Positions 28,863 to 37,341 of a stretch of 64,000 bases of DNA are shown here, one piece after another. The stretch lies in the NCBI GenBank assembly GCA_946886075.1, contig CAMPHR010000013.1, positions 15,326 through 79,325 of the forward strand, written 5' to 3'. Numbering within the stretch: position 1 is the first letter of the stretch; each line of letters starts with the position of its first letter. The DNA comes from an uncultured Novosphingobium sp. (GTDB lineage Bacteria; Pseudomonadota; Alphaproteobacteria; Sphingomonadales; Sphingomonadaceae). The notes beneath the pieces were generated by a model that was not told the origin of the DNA, did not search any database, and worked only from the letters and a program-made list of their open reading frames with translations. The translations under genes were made by a program, and so were the position numbers.

Positions 28863-30794
28863 ATGATAGCAGAAGCAGGTCTCGCCGCACTTTGGCTGGC
28901 AGCAGCGCTGGCATTCCTTCAACTGGGCCTGGTATCTTTCGGGCTTGCGGGAAAGAAGAGCGAATTGCTGCAGGCCGTGCGGCCCGTGGCTGTGGCTCAA
29001 GGTGTGCTGACCGCTATCGCTTTCATCGCACTTATCACGTTGTTCATGCGGTCCGACATGTCGGTGTTGCTGGTTGCCACCAACAGCCATTCAATGAAGC
29101 CGTGGCTTTACAAGTTCGCCGGTACATGGGGCAATCATGAAGGGTCCATGCTGCTCTGGGTGACCGTCATGGGTGTCGCTGGCGCGGCAGTTGCCCTGTT
29201 CGAACGCGCGCTGCGCCGAGACACGCACATGGCAACGCTGGGCGGGCAGGCTGCGATCAGCATCGGTTTCTATGCCTTCCTCCTTTTCGCTTCCAATCCT
29301 TTCGCACGAATCAATCCGCCTGCCGCCGATGGCCAAGGACTGAACCCGCTATTGCAGGACCCGGGCCTCGCCTTCCATCCGCCTACTTTATATCTTGGAT
29401 ATGTAGGGCTCTCGGTGGCGTTTTCCTTCGCCATCGGCGCGTTGCTGACGAGGCAGGTCGATGCTTCTTTCGCGCGTGCAATGCGTCCTTGGGTACTCGC
29501 CGCGTGGATACTTTTGACGCTCGGGATTACGGCGGGGAGCTACTGGGCCTATTATGAACTGGGCTGGGGCGGCTGGTGGTTTTGGGACCCGGTGGAAAAC
29601 GCTTCGCTGATGCCGTGGCTGGCGGCGACCGCGCTTCTGCACAGCGTCACGGTTCTCGCGACCCGCGACGCCTTGCGGGCCTGGACCGTGATGCTGGCGG
29701 TCATCGCATTTTCGATGTCGATGGTGGGCACATTCCTAGTCCGGTCGGGCATATTGACCAGCGTCCACGCCTTCGCAGTAGACCCCGAGCGTGGAAGCTT
29801 CATTCTCATACTGCTGGGGATCTACATTGGCGGTGCGCTAGCGCTCTTCGGTTGGCGGGTCGGCGCGGTTCGCGAAGGAGCACCCTTCGAACTCGTCAGC
29901 CGCGAAACCATGCTGGTGGTCAACAACCTGCTGTTGTCGGTCATCCTTGGCCTTGTACTCATCGGAACGCTCTATCCGCTTCTGACCGAGGCATTCGGGT
30001 ATAAGGTGTCGGTAGGTGCGCCCTATTTCGACCGAATCGCAGGCCCAATCGCGCTCATCCTGATGATTGTCATGGCGGCGGGGCCTCTGACGCGCTGGCG
30101 CAAGGATAGCCTGGCCCAAGTCGGACGGCGCATGATCGTTCCAGCGAGCATCGCGCTGATCGCTCTTGCCGCTTCGGCCATTCTGGCATGGGGCAGGATC
30201 GGCGTACTCCCTTTCCTTGGCCTGGTCATCGCAGTGGCTGTGGCCGCAGGAAGCGTCGCCCCGCTTTGGAAGCGCAACTTGCGCCGAACGCCGCTTTTCA
30301 CCTGGGGAATGGTGATCGCCCATCTGGGTTGCGCGGTTAGCCTGGCTGGCATGGCTTGCGATTCGGCTTTCACGGTAGAGCGGCTCGCTGCAGTCCGCCC
30401 GGGAGATGTGGTGGAGGCAGCTGGCTGGAAGTTGCGGCTGACAAGGATAGTGCCGATCGCGGGCGATAACTGGACCGCGTTACAGGCGGACATGGAAGCG
30501 AGCCGGAACGGTGGCCCGCCGGTTGATCTGCATCCGCAATCTCGCTTTTTCCCATCGCCGCCCACTACCACGACTGAGGCAGCCTTGCTGACGCGCTGGA
30601 ATGGCCAGCTTTATGTGGTGCTGGGCCAGGAAGCGGATCAGGGCCGCTGGCAATTGCGGGTGTGGTGGAAACCCTTTGTCACGCTTATCTGGTTTGGCGG
30701 CGCGATGATAGCGTTGGGAGGCGCGTTGGCGCTGGTGGGCCGGGAACGGCGCGGCTGGTTGCTCAAGTGGCGCGGCAGGATGGCTGCGGCATGA
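28863..30794 (+). CDS. ccmF: Cytochrome c heme lyase subunit CcmF
   Basis: The 643-residue polytopic membrane protein forms the core of the heme ligation complex with CcmH. The WWD domain GWGGWWFWDPVENASLMPWL is intact, and conserved periplasmic His (NSHSMKP, HEGSMLLW, SVHAFAVDP) are present. It attaches heme to apocytochrome c. It starts 46 bases after ccmE, the only non-overlapping junction downstream of ccmD, and its stop overlaps the ccmG start. Confidence 0.96.
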   Translation: MIAEAGLAALWLAAALAFLQLGLVSFGLAGKKSELLQAVRPVAVAQGVLTAIAFIALITLFMRSDMSVLLVATNSHSMKPWLYKFAGTWGNHEGSMLLWVTVMGVAGAAVALFERALRRDTHMATLGGQAAISIGFYAFLLFASNPFARINPPAADGQGLNPLLQDPGLAFHPPTLYLGYVGLSVAFSFAIGALLTRQVDASFARAMRPWVLAAWILLTLGITAGSYWAYYELGWGGWWFWDPVENASLMPWLAATALLHSVTVLATRDALRAWTVMLAVIAFSMSMVGTFLVRSGILTSVHAFAVDPERGSFILILLGIYIGGALALFGWRVGAVREGAPFELVSRETMLVVNNLLLSVILGLVLIGTLYPLLTEAFGYKVSVGAPYFDRIAGPIALILMIVMAAGPLTRWRKDSLAQVGRRMIVPASIALIALAASAILAWGRIGVLPFLGLVIAVAVAAGSVAPLWKRNLRRTPLFTWGMVIAHLGCAVSLAGMACDSAFTVERLAAVRPGDVVEAAGWKLRLTRIVPIAGDNWTALQADMEASRNGGPPVDLHPQSRFFPSPPTTTTEAALLTRWNGQLYVVLGQEADQGRWQLRVWWKPFVTLIWFGGAMIALGGALALVGRERRGWLLKWRGRMAAA

Positions 30795-31318
30795 GGAAGT
30801 TGTGGATCTGGCTGCCCCTTGCGCTCTTCGCGGGATTTTTCATTCTCTTTGCCAGCGGTTTGCTGAAGCCTGATGATCGCGTCATTACGTCGAAGCAGGT
30901 GGGCAAGGCGCTCCCTGACTTCAGCCTGCCGCCAGCAGCGAGTGACCGGCCTCCGCTCACGAGCCGTGACCTTGCGACAGGTAAGCCCCGCCTGCTGAAC
31001 ATCTTCGCCAGTTGGTGTGTCCCTTGCGCCGCTGAGGCGCCTCAGCTGCTCGCTTTGAAGCAAGCAGGGGTCGAAATCGATGCCATCGCCATCCGCGATG
31101 CCCGGGAGGATGTGGATCGTTTTCTGGCCCGCTATGGCAATCCTTATGCTCGGATCGGGCTGGACGCGCGTAGCAGCGTGCAGATCGCGCTTGGTTCATC
31201 GGGGGTCCCGGAAAGCTTCGTGATCGATGGCAAGGGCCGGATCGCCTACCAACATGTCGGCGACATACGAGCGGACGATGTTCCAGTGATCCTCCAACGC
31301 CTGGAGGATGCGCGGTGA
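30791..31318 (+). CDS. ccmG: Thiol:disulfide interchange protein CcmG/DsbE
   Basis: The 175-residue periplasmic thioredoxin-fold protein is anchored by an N-terminal helix (LPLALFAGFFILFASGLL). The active site is WCVPC at residues 75-79, typical of DsbE/CcmG. It keeps the CxxCH cysteines of apocytochrome c reduced for heme attachment. The ATG start overlaps the ccmF stop (ATGA). The cis-proline region GVPESFVID is present. Confidence 0.95.
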   Translation: MRKLWIWLPLALFAGFFILFASGLLKPDDRVITSKQVGKALPDFSLPPAASDRPPLTSRDLATGKPRLLNIFASWCVPCAAEAPQLLALKQAGVEIDAIAIRDAREDVDRFLARYGNPYARIGLDARSSVQIALGSSGVPESFVIDGKGRIAYQHVGDIRADDVPVILQRLEDAR

Positions 31319-31725
31319 GAAGCCTGCTCGTTCTCCTCGTACTGCTCTTGAGTTCGCCTGTTTGGGCGCAATCGGCACTGCCACCTGCTCCCTATGCTGA
31401 TCGGCAGATCAGTGACCCCGCGCTGGAGCGGGAGGCAAAGGCATTGATGGAGACGATCCGCTGCCTTACATGCCAGAGCCAATCGATCGCCGACAGCAAT
31501 GCAAGCATGGCGGGCGATATGCGATCGCAGATCAGGGAAAGGATCATGGCCGGGGAAGAACCCGAGCATATCCGTCATTGGCTGATCGAACGATATGGCG
31601 ATTGGGTAAGCTATGAACCCACGGCTGATCCGGTTCTTTGGCCGTTATGGGGCGCGCCGCTATTGCTGATCGGCCTTGGCTTGCTGCTGTTGCGCGGCCG
31701 CATCAAAAGGGGAGGTCGCCGATGA
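31315..31725 (+). CDS. ccmH: Cytochrome c maturation protein CcmH
   Basis: The 136-residue protein has a signal peptide (RSLLVLLVLLLSSPVWAQS) and the redox motif RCLTCQ (Cys50 and Cys53). A three-helix domain and a C-terminal membrane anchor (WPLWGAPLLLIGLGLLLLRG) follow. It reduces apocytochrome c cysteines and presents it to CcmF. The start is GTG overlapping the ccmG stop (GTGA). Confidence 0.95.
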   Translation: MRSLLVLLVLLLSSPVWAQSALPPAPYADRQISDPALEREAKALMETIRCLTCQSQSIADSNASMAGDMRSQIRERIMAGEEPEHIRHWLIERYGDWVSYEPTADPVLWPLWGAPLLLIGLGLLLLRGRIKRGGRR

Positions 31726-32369
31726 ATGGCTGGCTGATAGCGGCGATTTTTGCAGTCAGTCTTATGGCGCTGCTTGTCGCGGTGGGGCGAATTCCGCGTA
31801 TGTCATGGGAGCTGACGGCTGCGGCTGTACTGCTGGGGCTTGCCGGTTATGCCTGGCAAGGAAGCCCGGGACTGGCTGGGCAACCGAAGATCGCATCTAC
31901 TGCCGCAGCCGGCGGGCAATTTGACGAGCAACTCGCCGAACGCCGCCACGGTATGGCGGAACGCTATGGCAAGGCTGGCCAATGGTTGATGGTTTCGGAC
32001 GGACTTGGCAGGCAAGGCAAGACCAAGGAGGCGGCCAATGTCCTGCTCGCGGGCCTCAAGCAGTCGCCTGATGATCCAAATCTGTGGCTCGGCTTGGGCA
32101 ACGCGCTGATAGCGCATGCCGGGGGAGTGGTGTCGCCCAGCGCCGACTTCGCCTATCGTCGCGCGATGGCGCTGGACCCCGATGCCCCTGCGCCACCCTA
32201 TTTCTACGGTCTGGCCCTTGTTCGCGCGGGCCAACTGCAAGCAGCCAGGGAGCTTTGGGCGCCGTTGGCGGCCAGCGCGCCCCAAGGGTCCCAAATCAAG
32301 GCGGAACTTGAACTCAATATTGCGCGTATCGACGCAATGCTGGTGGCAGGGGCGCCTGTGGCTCAGTGA
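31722..32369 (+). CDS. ccmI: CcmI-like TPR protein of cytochrome c maturation
   Basis: The 215-residue protein has two N-terminal hydrophobic helices (WLIAAIFAVSLMALLVAVG and the following WELTAAAVLLGLAGYAW). A TPR domain follows (ANVLLAGLKQSPDDPNLWLG, then FAYRRAMALDPDAPAPPYFY). This is the arrangement of CcmI/CycH, the apocytochrome chaperone, though it lacks the long C-terminal apocytochrome-binding extension and is short for the family. The ATG overlaps the ccmH stop. It is the last gene of the run. Confidence 0.85.
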   Translation: MNGWLIAAIFAVSLMALLVAVGRIPRMSWELTAAAVLLGLAGYAWQGSPGLAGQPKIASTAAAGGQFDEQLAERRHGMAERYGKAGQWLMVSDGLGRQGKTKEAANVLLAGLKQSPDDPNLWLGLGNALIAHAGGVVSPSADFAYRRAMALDPDAPAPPYFYGLALVRAGQLQAARELWAPLAASAPQGSQIKAELELNIARIDAMLVAGAPVAQ

Positions 32370-32498
32370 CTTGGCGCACAATTGCGCTGGTCGTAGAGGC
32401 ATGGTAGGGGCGCGCCGTCTTAATGGGCGAGCGGGCGTTTTCCCGTTCATCGCCTTTGCTTGAGTGTCGTATGAATATGACCATCTGGCGTTTCCCCC

Positions 32499-34427
32499 AT
32501 GGCTGATCAAATGGCGAGCGGAGTCGCTCACGCCGATGATGAGGCGGCCGAAGGGCATGGTCACGCGCGTCAGAAGGCGACGCTGAAGCTCGTAGTCGGG
32601 GCAGTGGGTATCGTTTTTGGCGATATCGGCACCAGCCCGCTTTACGCTTTCCGCGAAACTTTTGCGGGCCACCATCACTTGGCGCTCGATCCCGATCACA
32701 TTCTAGGCGTGATCAGCCTGATGTTCTGGTCGATGATGCTGGTCGTGACGCTCAAATATGTCACGATCATCATGCGAGCCGACAACAAGGGCGAAGGCGG
32801 TAGTCTTGCGCTGCTTGCGTTGATCAACGGCCAAACGAAAACGCAGCGATGGTCGCGTGGTATCGTGCTGTTGGGAGTGTTCGCGACCTCGCTGTTCTAT
32901 GGCGACTCCATGATTACTCCGGCGGTGTCGGTGCTGTCGGCGGTAGAAGGGCTGGCCGTCTACAACTCCCAGCTCGCGCCAGCGATCCTGCCGGCTGCGG
33001 TGATCATATTGCTCGGGCTGTTCTGGATGCAGGGTCTTGGGACAAATCGTGTCGCTGCCTTTTTCGGTCCGATCATGCTCATCTATTTTGTGACGATCGC
33101 GGCACTGGGTGTGATCAGCATCGTGAAGACGCCCGGCATTCTCTACGCCTTCAACCCTTATTGGGCGGTGATGTTTTTCCTCACCGATCCGCTTCCAGCT
33201 TTCCTCGCCCTTGGCGCGGTCGTTCTCGCGGTGACCGGGGCGGAGGCATTATATGCGGATATGGGCCACTTTGGACGTAGCCCGATCCGGGTGTCATGGC
33301 TCTTCTTCGTGCTCCCGGCATTGATGATGAACTATATGGGGCAGGGCGCTCTGCTCTTTCGCGAGGGCGCGGCTGCCCTGCACAGCCCCTTTTACCATCT
33401 TGCCCCTCAATGGGCGCAGTTGCCCTTGGTCGGTTTGGCGACGCTGGCCGCGATCATCGCAAGTCAGGCCGTCATATCCGGTGCATTCTCTGTCACGCAG
33501 CAGGCGATCCAGTTGGGTTTCATGCCCCGTCTGCGGATCGCCCACACCAGTGCCTCGACAGCTGGCCAAATCTATATCCCCATGATCAACTGGGGATTGA
33601 TGGTCATGGTGATCCTGCTCGTGCTGGTGTTCCAGACGTCGTCCAACCTCACGGCAGCCTATGGCATCGCGGTGACCGGCGCGATGTTCATCGACAATCT
33701 GCTATTGACGGTTCTGCTCTACCGGCTGTGGAAATGGCGCTGGTATTATTCGGCGCCTCTGCTGGCGGTCTTCTTTATCGTTGATGGCGCATATCTGGCC
33801 GCGAACTTCACCAAGGTGCCCGACGGCGGCTGGTTCCCGCTGCTGATCGGGTTCGTTGTCTTCACGCTGCTGACGACCTGGTCGCGCGGCCGCCGTCTTG
33901 TCCAGGACCGCCTGCGTGAAGGAGCCATGCCGATCCCCGTATTCGTCGCTTCGGCGGCTAACAGCGCGGTGCGGGTGCCCGGCACCGCTGTGTTCATGAC
34001 GTCGACGTCGAACGGCGTTCCGCACGCTTTGCTTCACAACCTGAAGCACAATAAGGTTTTGCATGAACGAGTCATCTTGCTGACCGTAAAAATCAGGGAC
34101 GTTCCGGTTGTTGAGGATGACGGCCGATGCAAGCTGGAGGACCTGGGCAAGGGCTTCTTCCGGCTTGTCCTGGAATATGGGTTCATGCAGGAACCCGACG
34201 TCCCGGCGGCGCTCAAGAATGTGACGGGCTGCGGCCAGGCATTCCGGATGATGGAAACCAGCTTCTTTCTGGCGCGGCAGACATTGTTGCCGTCCGCCAA
34301 ACCGGGAATGCCGTTGTGGCGGGAAAAGATTTTCGCGTGGATGCTGCGCAACGCGGAAAGCGCGATGGAATTTTTCCGATTGCCCACCAATCGCGTCGTC
34401 GAACTGGGTAGCCAGGTAGAAATCTAG
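32499..34427 (+). CDS. kup: Low-affinity potassium/proton symporter Kup
   Basis: The 642-residue K+ uptake protein has about 12 membrane helices followed by a C-terminal cytoplasmic domain. The family signature [17 protein letters not shown] follows a charged, His-containing N-terminus. LYADMGHFG and the FALSLVV-like helices are conserved in style. It stands alone, 129 bases after ccmI, and converges on hsp20. There is no good Shine-Dalgarno before the ATG. Confidence 0.95.
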   Translation: MADQMASGVAHADDEAAEGHGHARQKATLKLVVGAVGIVFGDIGTSPLYAFRETFAGHHHLALDPDHILGVISLMFWSMMLVVTLKYVTIIMRADNKGEGGSLALLALINGQTKTQRWSRGIVLLGVFATSLFYGDSMITPAVSVLSAVEGLAVYNSQLAPAILPAAVIILLGLFWMQGLGTNRVAAFFGPIMLIYFVTIAALGVISIVKTPGILYAFNPYWAVMFFLTDPLPAFLALGAVVLAVTGAEALYADMGHFGRSPIRVSWLFFVLPALMMNYMGQGALLFREGAAALHSPFYHLAPQWAQLPLVGLATLAAIIASQAVISGAFSVTQQAIQLGFMPRLRIAHTSASTAGQIYIPMINWGLMVMVILLVLVFQTSSNLTAAYGIAVTGAMFIDNLLLTVLLYRLWKWRWYYSAPLLAVFFIVDGAYLAANFTKVPDGGWFPLLIGFVVFTLLTTWSRGRRLVQDRLREGAMPIPVFVASAANSAVRVPGTAVFMTSTSNGVPHALLHNLKHNKVLHERVILLTVKIRDVPVVEDDGRCKLEDLGKGFFRLVLEYGFMQEPDVPAALKNVTGCGQAFRMMETSFFLARQTLLPSAKPGMPLWREKIFAWMLRNAESAMEFFRLPTNRVVELGSQVEI

Positions 34428-34433
34428 ATGCGC

Positions 34434-34462
34434 AAAAAGGGCGCGACCATCAGGCCGCGCCC
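34434..34462 (-). terminator. Rho-independent terminator of hsp20
   Basis: The 7-base stem, GGGCGCG (34439-34445) and CGCGCCC (34456-34462), is followed on the reverse strand by TTTTT. It begins 25 bases past the hsp20 stop. It may also serve kup in the other direction, but there the T-run is weaker. Confidence 0.8.
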
Positions 34463-34486
34463 CATCATATTTCCAGCGGCAGCTGA

Positions 34487-34951
34487 TCAGGCCGCATCGC
34501 GATCCTTGTTGATCTCGACGAGCTGACCGCCATTGATCGAAATCTTTTTGGGCTTCATCGCTTCAGGGATTTCACGGACGAGTTCGATCGTCAGCAGGCC
34601 GTCCGCAAGATCGGCTTTTTCCACCCGCACGAAGTCAGCAAGCTCAAAGCGCCTCTCAAAGCTGCGATTGGCGATGCCGACATGCAGGAATTTGGAACGA
34701 TCGGAACTCGCGCCATCGTCCTTGCGTCCAACGACCTGCAGCAGGTTCTGCTGCGCGGTGATGTCGATCTCATCAGTCCGGAAACCCGCGACGGCGAGCG
34801 TCACCCGGTAACGGTCCTCAGACAGCCGCTCGATGTTGAAGGGGGGGTAATTATCGCCCTGCTGCAGTCGTGCATTGTTTTCGATCAGGTCAAAGAGGCG
34901 ATCGAAACCGACGGTGGAGCGGCGATAGGGGGTAAGGTCAAAACCACGCAT
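34487..34951 (-). CDS. Small heat-shock protein, Hsp20/IbpA family
   Basis: The 154-residue alpha-crystallin-domain chaperone holds unfolding proteins during heat stress. The N-terminal FDRLFDLIENNAR is typical of IbpA-like class A sHsps. The core (YPPFNIERLSEDRYRVTLAV to ADGLLTIELVREIPE) and the C-terminal KKISINGG with an I-x-I-like tail are present. The start MRGFDLTPYRR at 34951 has GGAG 8 bases upstream; a longer frame upstream is untranslated leader. Regulation is visible in the DNA: a sigma-32 promoter and a leader hairpin that masks the ribosome site (separate entries). Confidence 0.93.
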   Translation of the reverse strand: MRGFDLTPYRRSTVGFDRLFDLIENNARLQQGDNYPPFNIERLSEDRYRVTLAVAGFRTDEIDITAQQNLLQVVGRKDDGASSDRSKFLHVGIANRSFERRFELADFVRVEKADLADGLLTIELVREIPEAMKPKKISINGGQLVEINKDRDAA

Positions 34952-34953
34952 GT

Positions 34954-35005
34954 CATAATCTCCATCAGAGCAAAATGAACATACCGGACCCTGAAAGGCG
35001 TCCGG
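34954..35005 (-). promoter_or_regulatory. ROSE-like RNA thermometer candidate in the hsp20 leader
   Basis: In the leader RNA a stable hairpin (34984-35005: CCGGAC/GTCCGG with inner CCT/AGG) is followed by a weaker one at 34954-34977. In the second hairpin TTTTGCTCT pairs over a 3-base loop with GGAG, the Shine-Dalgarno of hsp20, and CAT/ATG close the base. A strong 5' hairpin followed by a weak UUGCU-containing hairpin that masks the ribosome site is the design of ROSE elements upstream of alphaproteobacterial small heat-shock genes. The pairing was worked out by eye, not computed. Confidence 0.6.
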
Positions 35006-35046
35006 CGATACGATGCGCGACCCCATATGGCGGCCGTGCGCGGTTG

Positions 35047-35074
35047 ATATGGTTGAAGGAAATCGGGTTTCAAG
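35047..35074 (-). promoter_or_regulatory. Sigma-32 (RpoH) promoter of hsp20
   Basis: On the reverse strand CTTGAAA (35068-35074) is followed by a 15-base spacer and CCATAT (35047-35052), a close match to the heat-shock consensus CTTGAAA / CCATNT. It lies about 96-123 bases before the hsp20 start codon, leaving a leader of about 90 bases for the thermometer candidate. Confidence 0.8.
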
Positions 35075-35093
35075 AGGATTTCGTCGGGTGAAT

Positions 35094-35131
35094 CAAAAGT
35101 GCCCGGACCGTGTTTCCACGATCCGGGCACT
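35094..35131 (-). terminator. Strong reverse-strand Rho-independent terminator
   Basis: A 15-base stem with a single mismatch (AGTGCCCGGAtCGTG / CACGGTCCGGGCACT on the reverse strand) closes a 4-base loop and is followed by TTTTGATT. It lies upstream of the hsp20 promoter and downstream of no annotated reverse-strand gene, so it should end an independent transcript from 35132 upwards. Confidence 0.8.
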
Positions 35132-35230
35132 AATGGACGATTGCTCGTCTCCCCCTTGGCCTGCCTCGACCACTTCTCAGCCCCCTAAGCTTGAAGTGGG
35201 AAGCAGTATCCCTGAACCACGGCCATTAAC
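35095..35230 (-). ncRNA. Candidate small RNA between hsp20 and lolC
   Basis: The reverse strand holds three stacked structures. The first is a hairpin with a perfect 7-base stem, CCACTTC/GAAGTGG (35170-35199). The second is GACGA-GCAA-TCGTC with a GNRA-type tetraloop (35136-35149). The third is the strong terminator at 35094-35131. No open frame with coding character runs along this strand here and the next gene, lolC, points the other way. The 5' end is not resolved: a GGTTAAT at about 35224-35230 is a weak -10 candidate without a convincing -35. I could not match it to a known family such as 6S, SRP or tmRNA. This also accounts for the long gap between hsp20 and lolC; the remainder up to 35408 shows only possible lolC promoter sequence. 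Confidence 0.5.
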
Positions 35231-35408
35231 CTGTGCTTCGCTGACTTTGCTATGGCGCGCGAAGGCCGCTGTCACGGGCTATTTCCGCGCGGCAATATTT
35301 TCCCTTCGCGCCTGTGGCTGAGGTGCAACAATCCACGGTGCTTGCCGTTAGTTGAGACCCTGCTAGACGGGCATGAACAAACATCACGCAAAGGGCCGTT
35401 CGCGCCAC

Positions 35409-36659
35409 ATGATCTTATCACGCTACGAACGCATGATCGCCAAGCGCTATCTGCTGCCTGGCAAGGGCGAAGGGTTCATCTTTCTAGTTGCCGGGATCAG
35501 TCTCGCCGCAGTGATGCTCGGGGTCGCCGCGCTCATCATCGTGATGAGCGTGATGAATGGATTTCGGGCAGAGTTGTTCGACAAGATCGTGGGGTTGAAT
35601 GGCCATGCCGTGGTGCAGGGCTATGGCGGACGACTGCCGGATTGGCGTTCGATCCTGAACGAGGCGAAGGCAACGCCGGGCGTGACCAGTGCCACTCCGC
35701 TGATCGAACAGCCGCTGCTCGGCAGTTTTCAGGGTCGGGTGGAAGCTGTCCTTGTCCGGGGAATGACCGTCAACGACATCAGGAATAACGCGACGCTCAA
35801 GGCCAAGGTGCTCGCGGGGAGCATGGATAATCTCACCGCCAATGCGGGCAAGGTTGGCATAGGTTCAAGGCTGGCTGAAAACCTGGGCCTCCAGCTAGGC
35901 GACAGCATCACGATCATCAATCCCGCAGGTCGTTCCACGCCTTTTGGCACTGTGCCGCGCCAGATATCCTACCAGGTCGCCGCGATTTTCGAGGTCGGTG
36001 TGTATGATTATGACAAAGCCTTCGTGGTGATGCCGATGGAGGATGCGCAAACCCTGCTGCTCTTGGGTGACGTGGTTGGCATGATCGAGGTGGAGACGGT
36101 CGATGCTGATCGGGTCGGGACCATCCTGCAGCCACTGGCCGGAAAGGTGGCGGGCCGGGCGGTCGTCACCGACTGGCGACAGATGAACGCATCTCTTTTC
36201 GAAGCGCTGGCGGTTGAGCGGGTTGCGATGTTCGTCGTTCTTTCGATCATCGTGCTGGTCGCTGTCTTCAACATTCTTTCATCGCTGATCATGCTCGTTC
36301 GCGCGAAGACCCGCGACATCGCAATCCTCCGCACAATGGGCGCGAGCAGAGTTGGATTGGTGAAGATCTTCATGACGGTTGGCGTGACGATTGGATCGCT
36401 CGGGATGGCGGCCGGGATGGTGCTTGGCTTCACTTTCCTGTTCTTCCGCCAGAGCGTCGTCAACGCGATCCAGTTCATGACCGGTCAGAACCTGTGGGAC
36501 CCCTCGATACGCTTCCTGACCGAACTGCCGGCAAAGCCTGACCCGGTTGAGATCACAATCATCTGCCTTATGGCACTGGTCTTCAGTTTCCTCGCGACGC
36601 TGTACCCGGCGTTCAAGGCTGCCAATACCGATCCTGTGCAGGTGCTGCGCTATGAATGA
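35409..36659 (+). CDS. lolC: Lipoprotein-releasing ABC transporter permease LolC/LolE
   Basis: The inner-membrane permease of the LolCDE-type complex extracts outer-membrane lipoproteins for LolA. One N-terminal helix ([20 protein letters not shown]) is followed by a large periplasmic domain and three C-terminal helices. [16 protein letters not shown] is the FtsX-like coupling region. I use [15 protein letters not shown] (35409), which matches relatives; an ATG 36 bases upstream (35373) is also possible. It overlaps lolD by 8 bases. A single permease gene suggests a LolF-type homodimer, as in many alphaproteobacteria. Confidence 0.93.
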   Translation: MILSRYERMIAKRYLLPGKGEGFIFLVAGISLAAVMLGVAALIIVMSVMNGFRAELFDKIVGLNGHAVVQGYGGRLPDWRSILNEAKATPGVTSATPLIEQPLLGSFQGRVEAVLVRGMTVNDIRNNATLKAKVLAGSMDNLTANAGKVGIGSRLAENLGLQLGDSITIINPAGRSTPFGTVPRQISYQVAAIFEVGVYDYDKAFVVMPMEDAQTLLLLGDVVGMIEVETVDADRVGTILQPLAGKVAGRAVVTDWRQMNASLFEALAVERVAMFVVLSIIVLVAVFNILSSLIMLVRAKTRDIAILRTMGASRVGLVKIFMTVGVTIGSLGMAAGMVLGFTFLFFRQSVVNAIQFMTGQNLWDPSIRFLTELPAKPDPVEITIICLMALVFSFLATLYPAFKAANTDPVQVLRYE

Positions 36660-37341
36660 CATATTGAAGGTTGCGGACCTGAAGCGCAGCTTTACCCAAG
36701 GCGGCGTGACGATCGAGGTTTTGCGCGGCGTCGACCTGACCGTAGGGCAGGGCGAGATCGTGGCGCTGCTGGGGCCCTCAGGGTCCGGCAAGTCGACGCT
36801 GTTGCAAGCGGTCGGGCTGTTGGAGGGCGGTTTTGACGGCTCTATCCGTATCGACGGCGAAGAGGCCGCACGTCTGGATAATGATGGAAGGACGCGCCTG
36901 CGCAGGGACGCGCTGGGCTTCGTCTATCAGTTCCACCATCTTCTTCCCGATTTCAACGCGGCGGAAAATGTCATCCTGCCGCAGGTGATCCGCGGCAAGG
37001 AGAATGATGCGGCGCGCGCGCGTGCGGAATCACTACTCACATCCTTGGGCCTTGGTCATCGTCTTGATCATCGGCCAAGCCAACTCTCAGGGGGTGAGCA
37101 GCAACGCGTTGCCGTCGCGCGAGCCTTGGCGAACCGGCCTGCTTTGATCCTGGCGGACGAACCGACTGGCAATCTGGATGAGCGCACCGCTGACATCGTG
37201 CTGGCTGAGTTCCTCCGCCTGGTTCGAGAAGAAGGATCAGCTGCTCTGGTGGCGACCCACAATGAACGGCTTGCGGAAAAGATGGACCGCGTCGTCCGCC
37301 TTCACGAAGGACTGCTGGAGGACGCTTCAGACCTGAACTGA
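36652..37341 (+). CDS. lolD: Lipoprotein-releasing ABC transporter ATP-binding protein LolD
   Basis: The 229-residue ATPase powers lipoprotein release. The Walker A motif is GPSGSGKST, the signature is [15 protein letters not shown] and the Walker B is [13 protein letters not shown], followed by the H-loop THNE. The ATG lies inside the last codons of lolC (8-base overlap). Its last 15 bases overlap the end of the convergent diguanylate cyclase gene. Confidence 0.95.
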   Translation: MNDILKVADLKRSFTQGGVTIEVLRGVDLTVGQGEIVALLGPSGSGKSTLLQAVGLLEGGFDGSIRIDGEEAARLDNDGRTRLRRDALGFVYQFHHLLPDFNAAENVILPQVIRGKENDAARARAESLLTSLGLGHRLDHRPSQLSGGEQQRVAVARALANRPALILADEPTGNLDERTADIVLAEFLRLVREEGSAALVATHNERLAEKMDRVVRLHEGLLEDASDLN

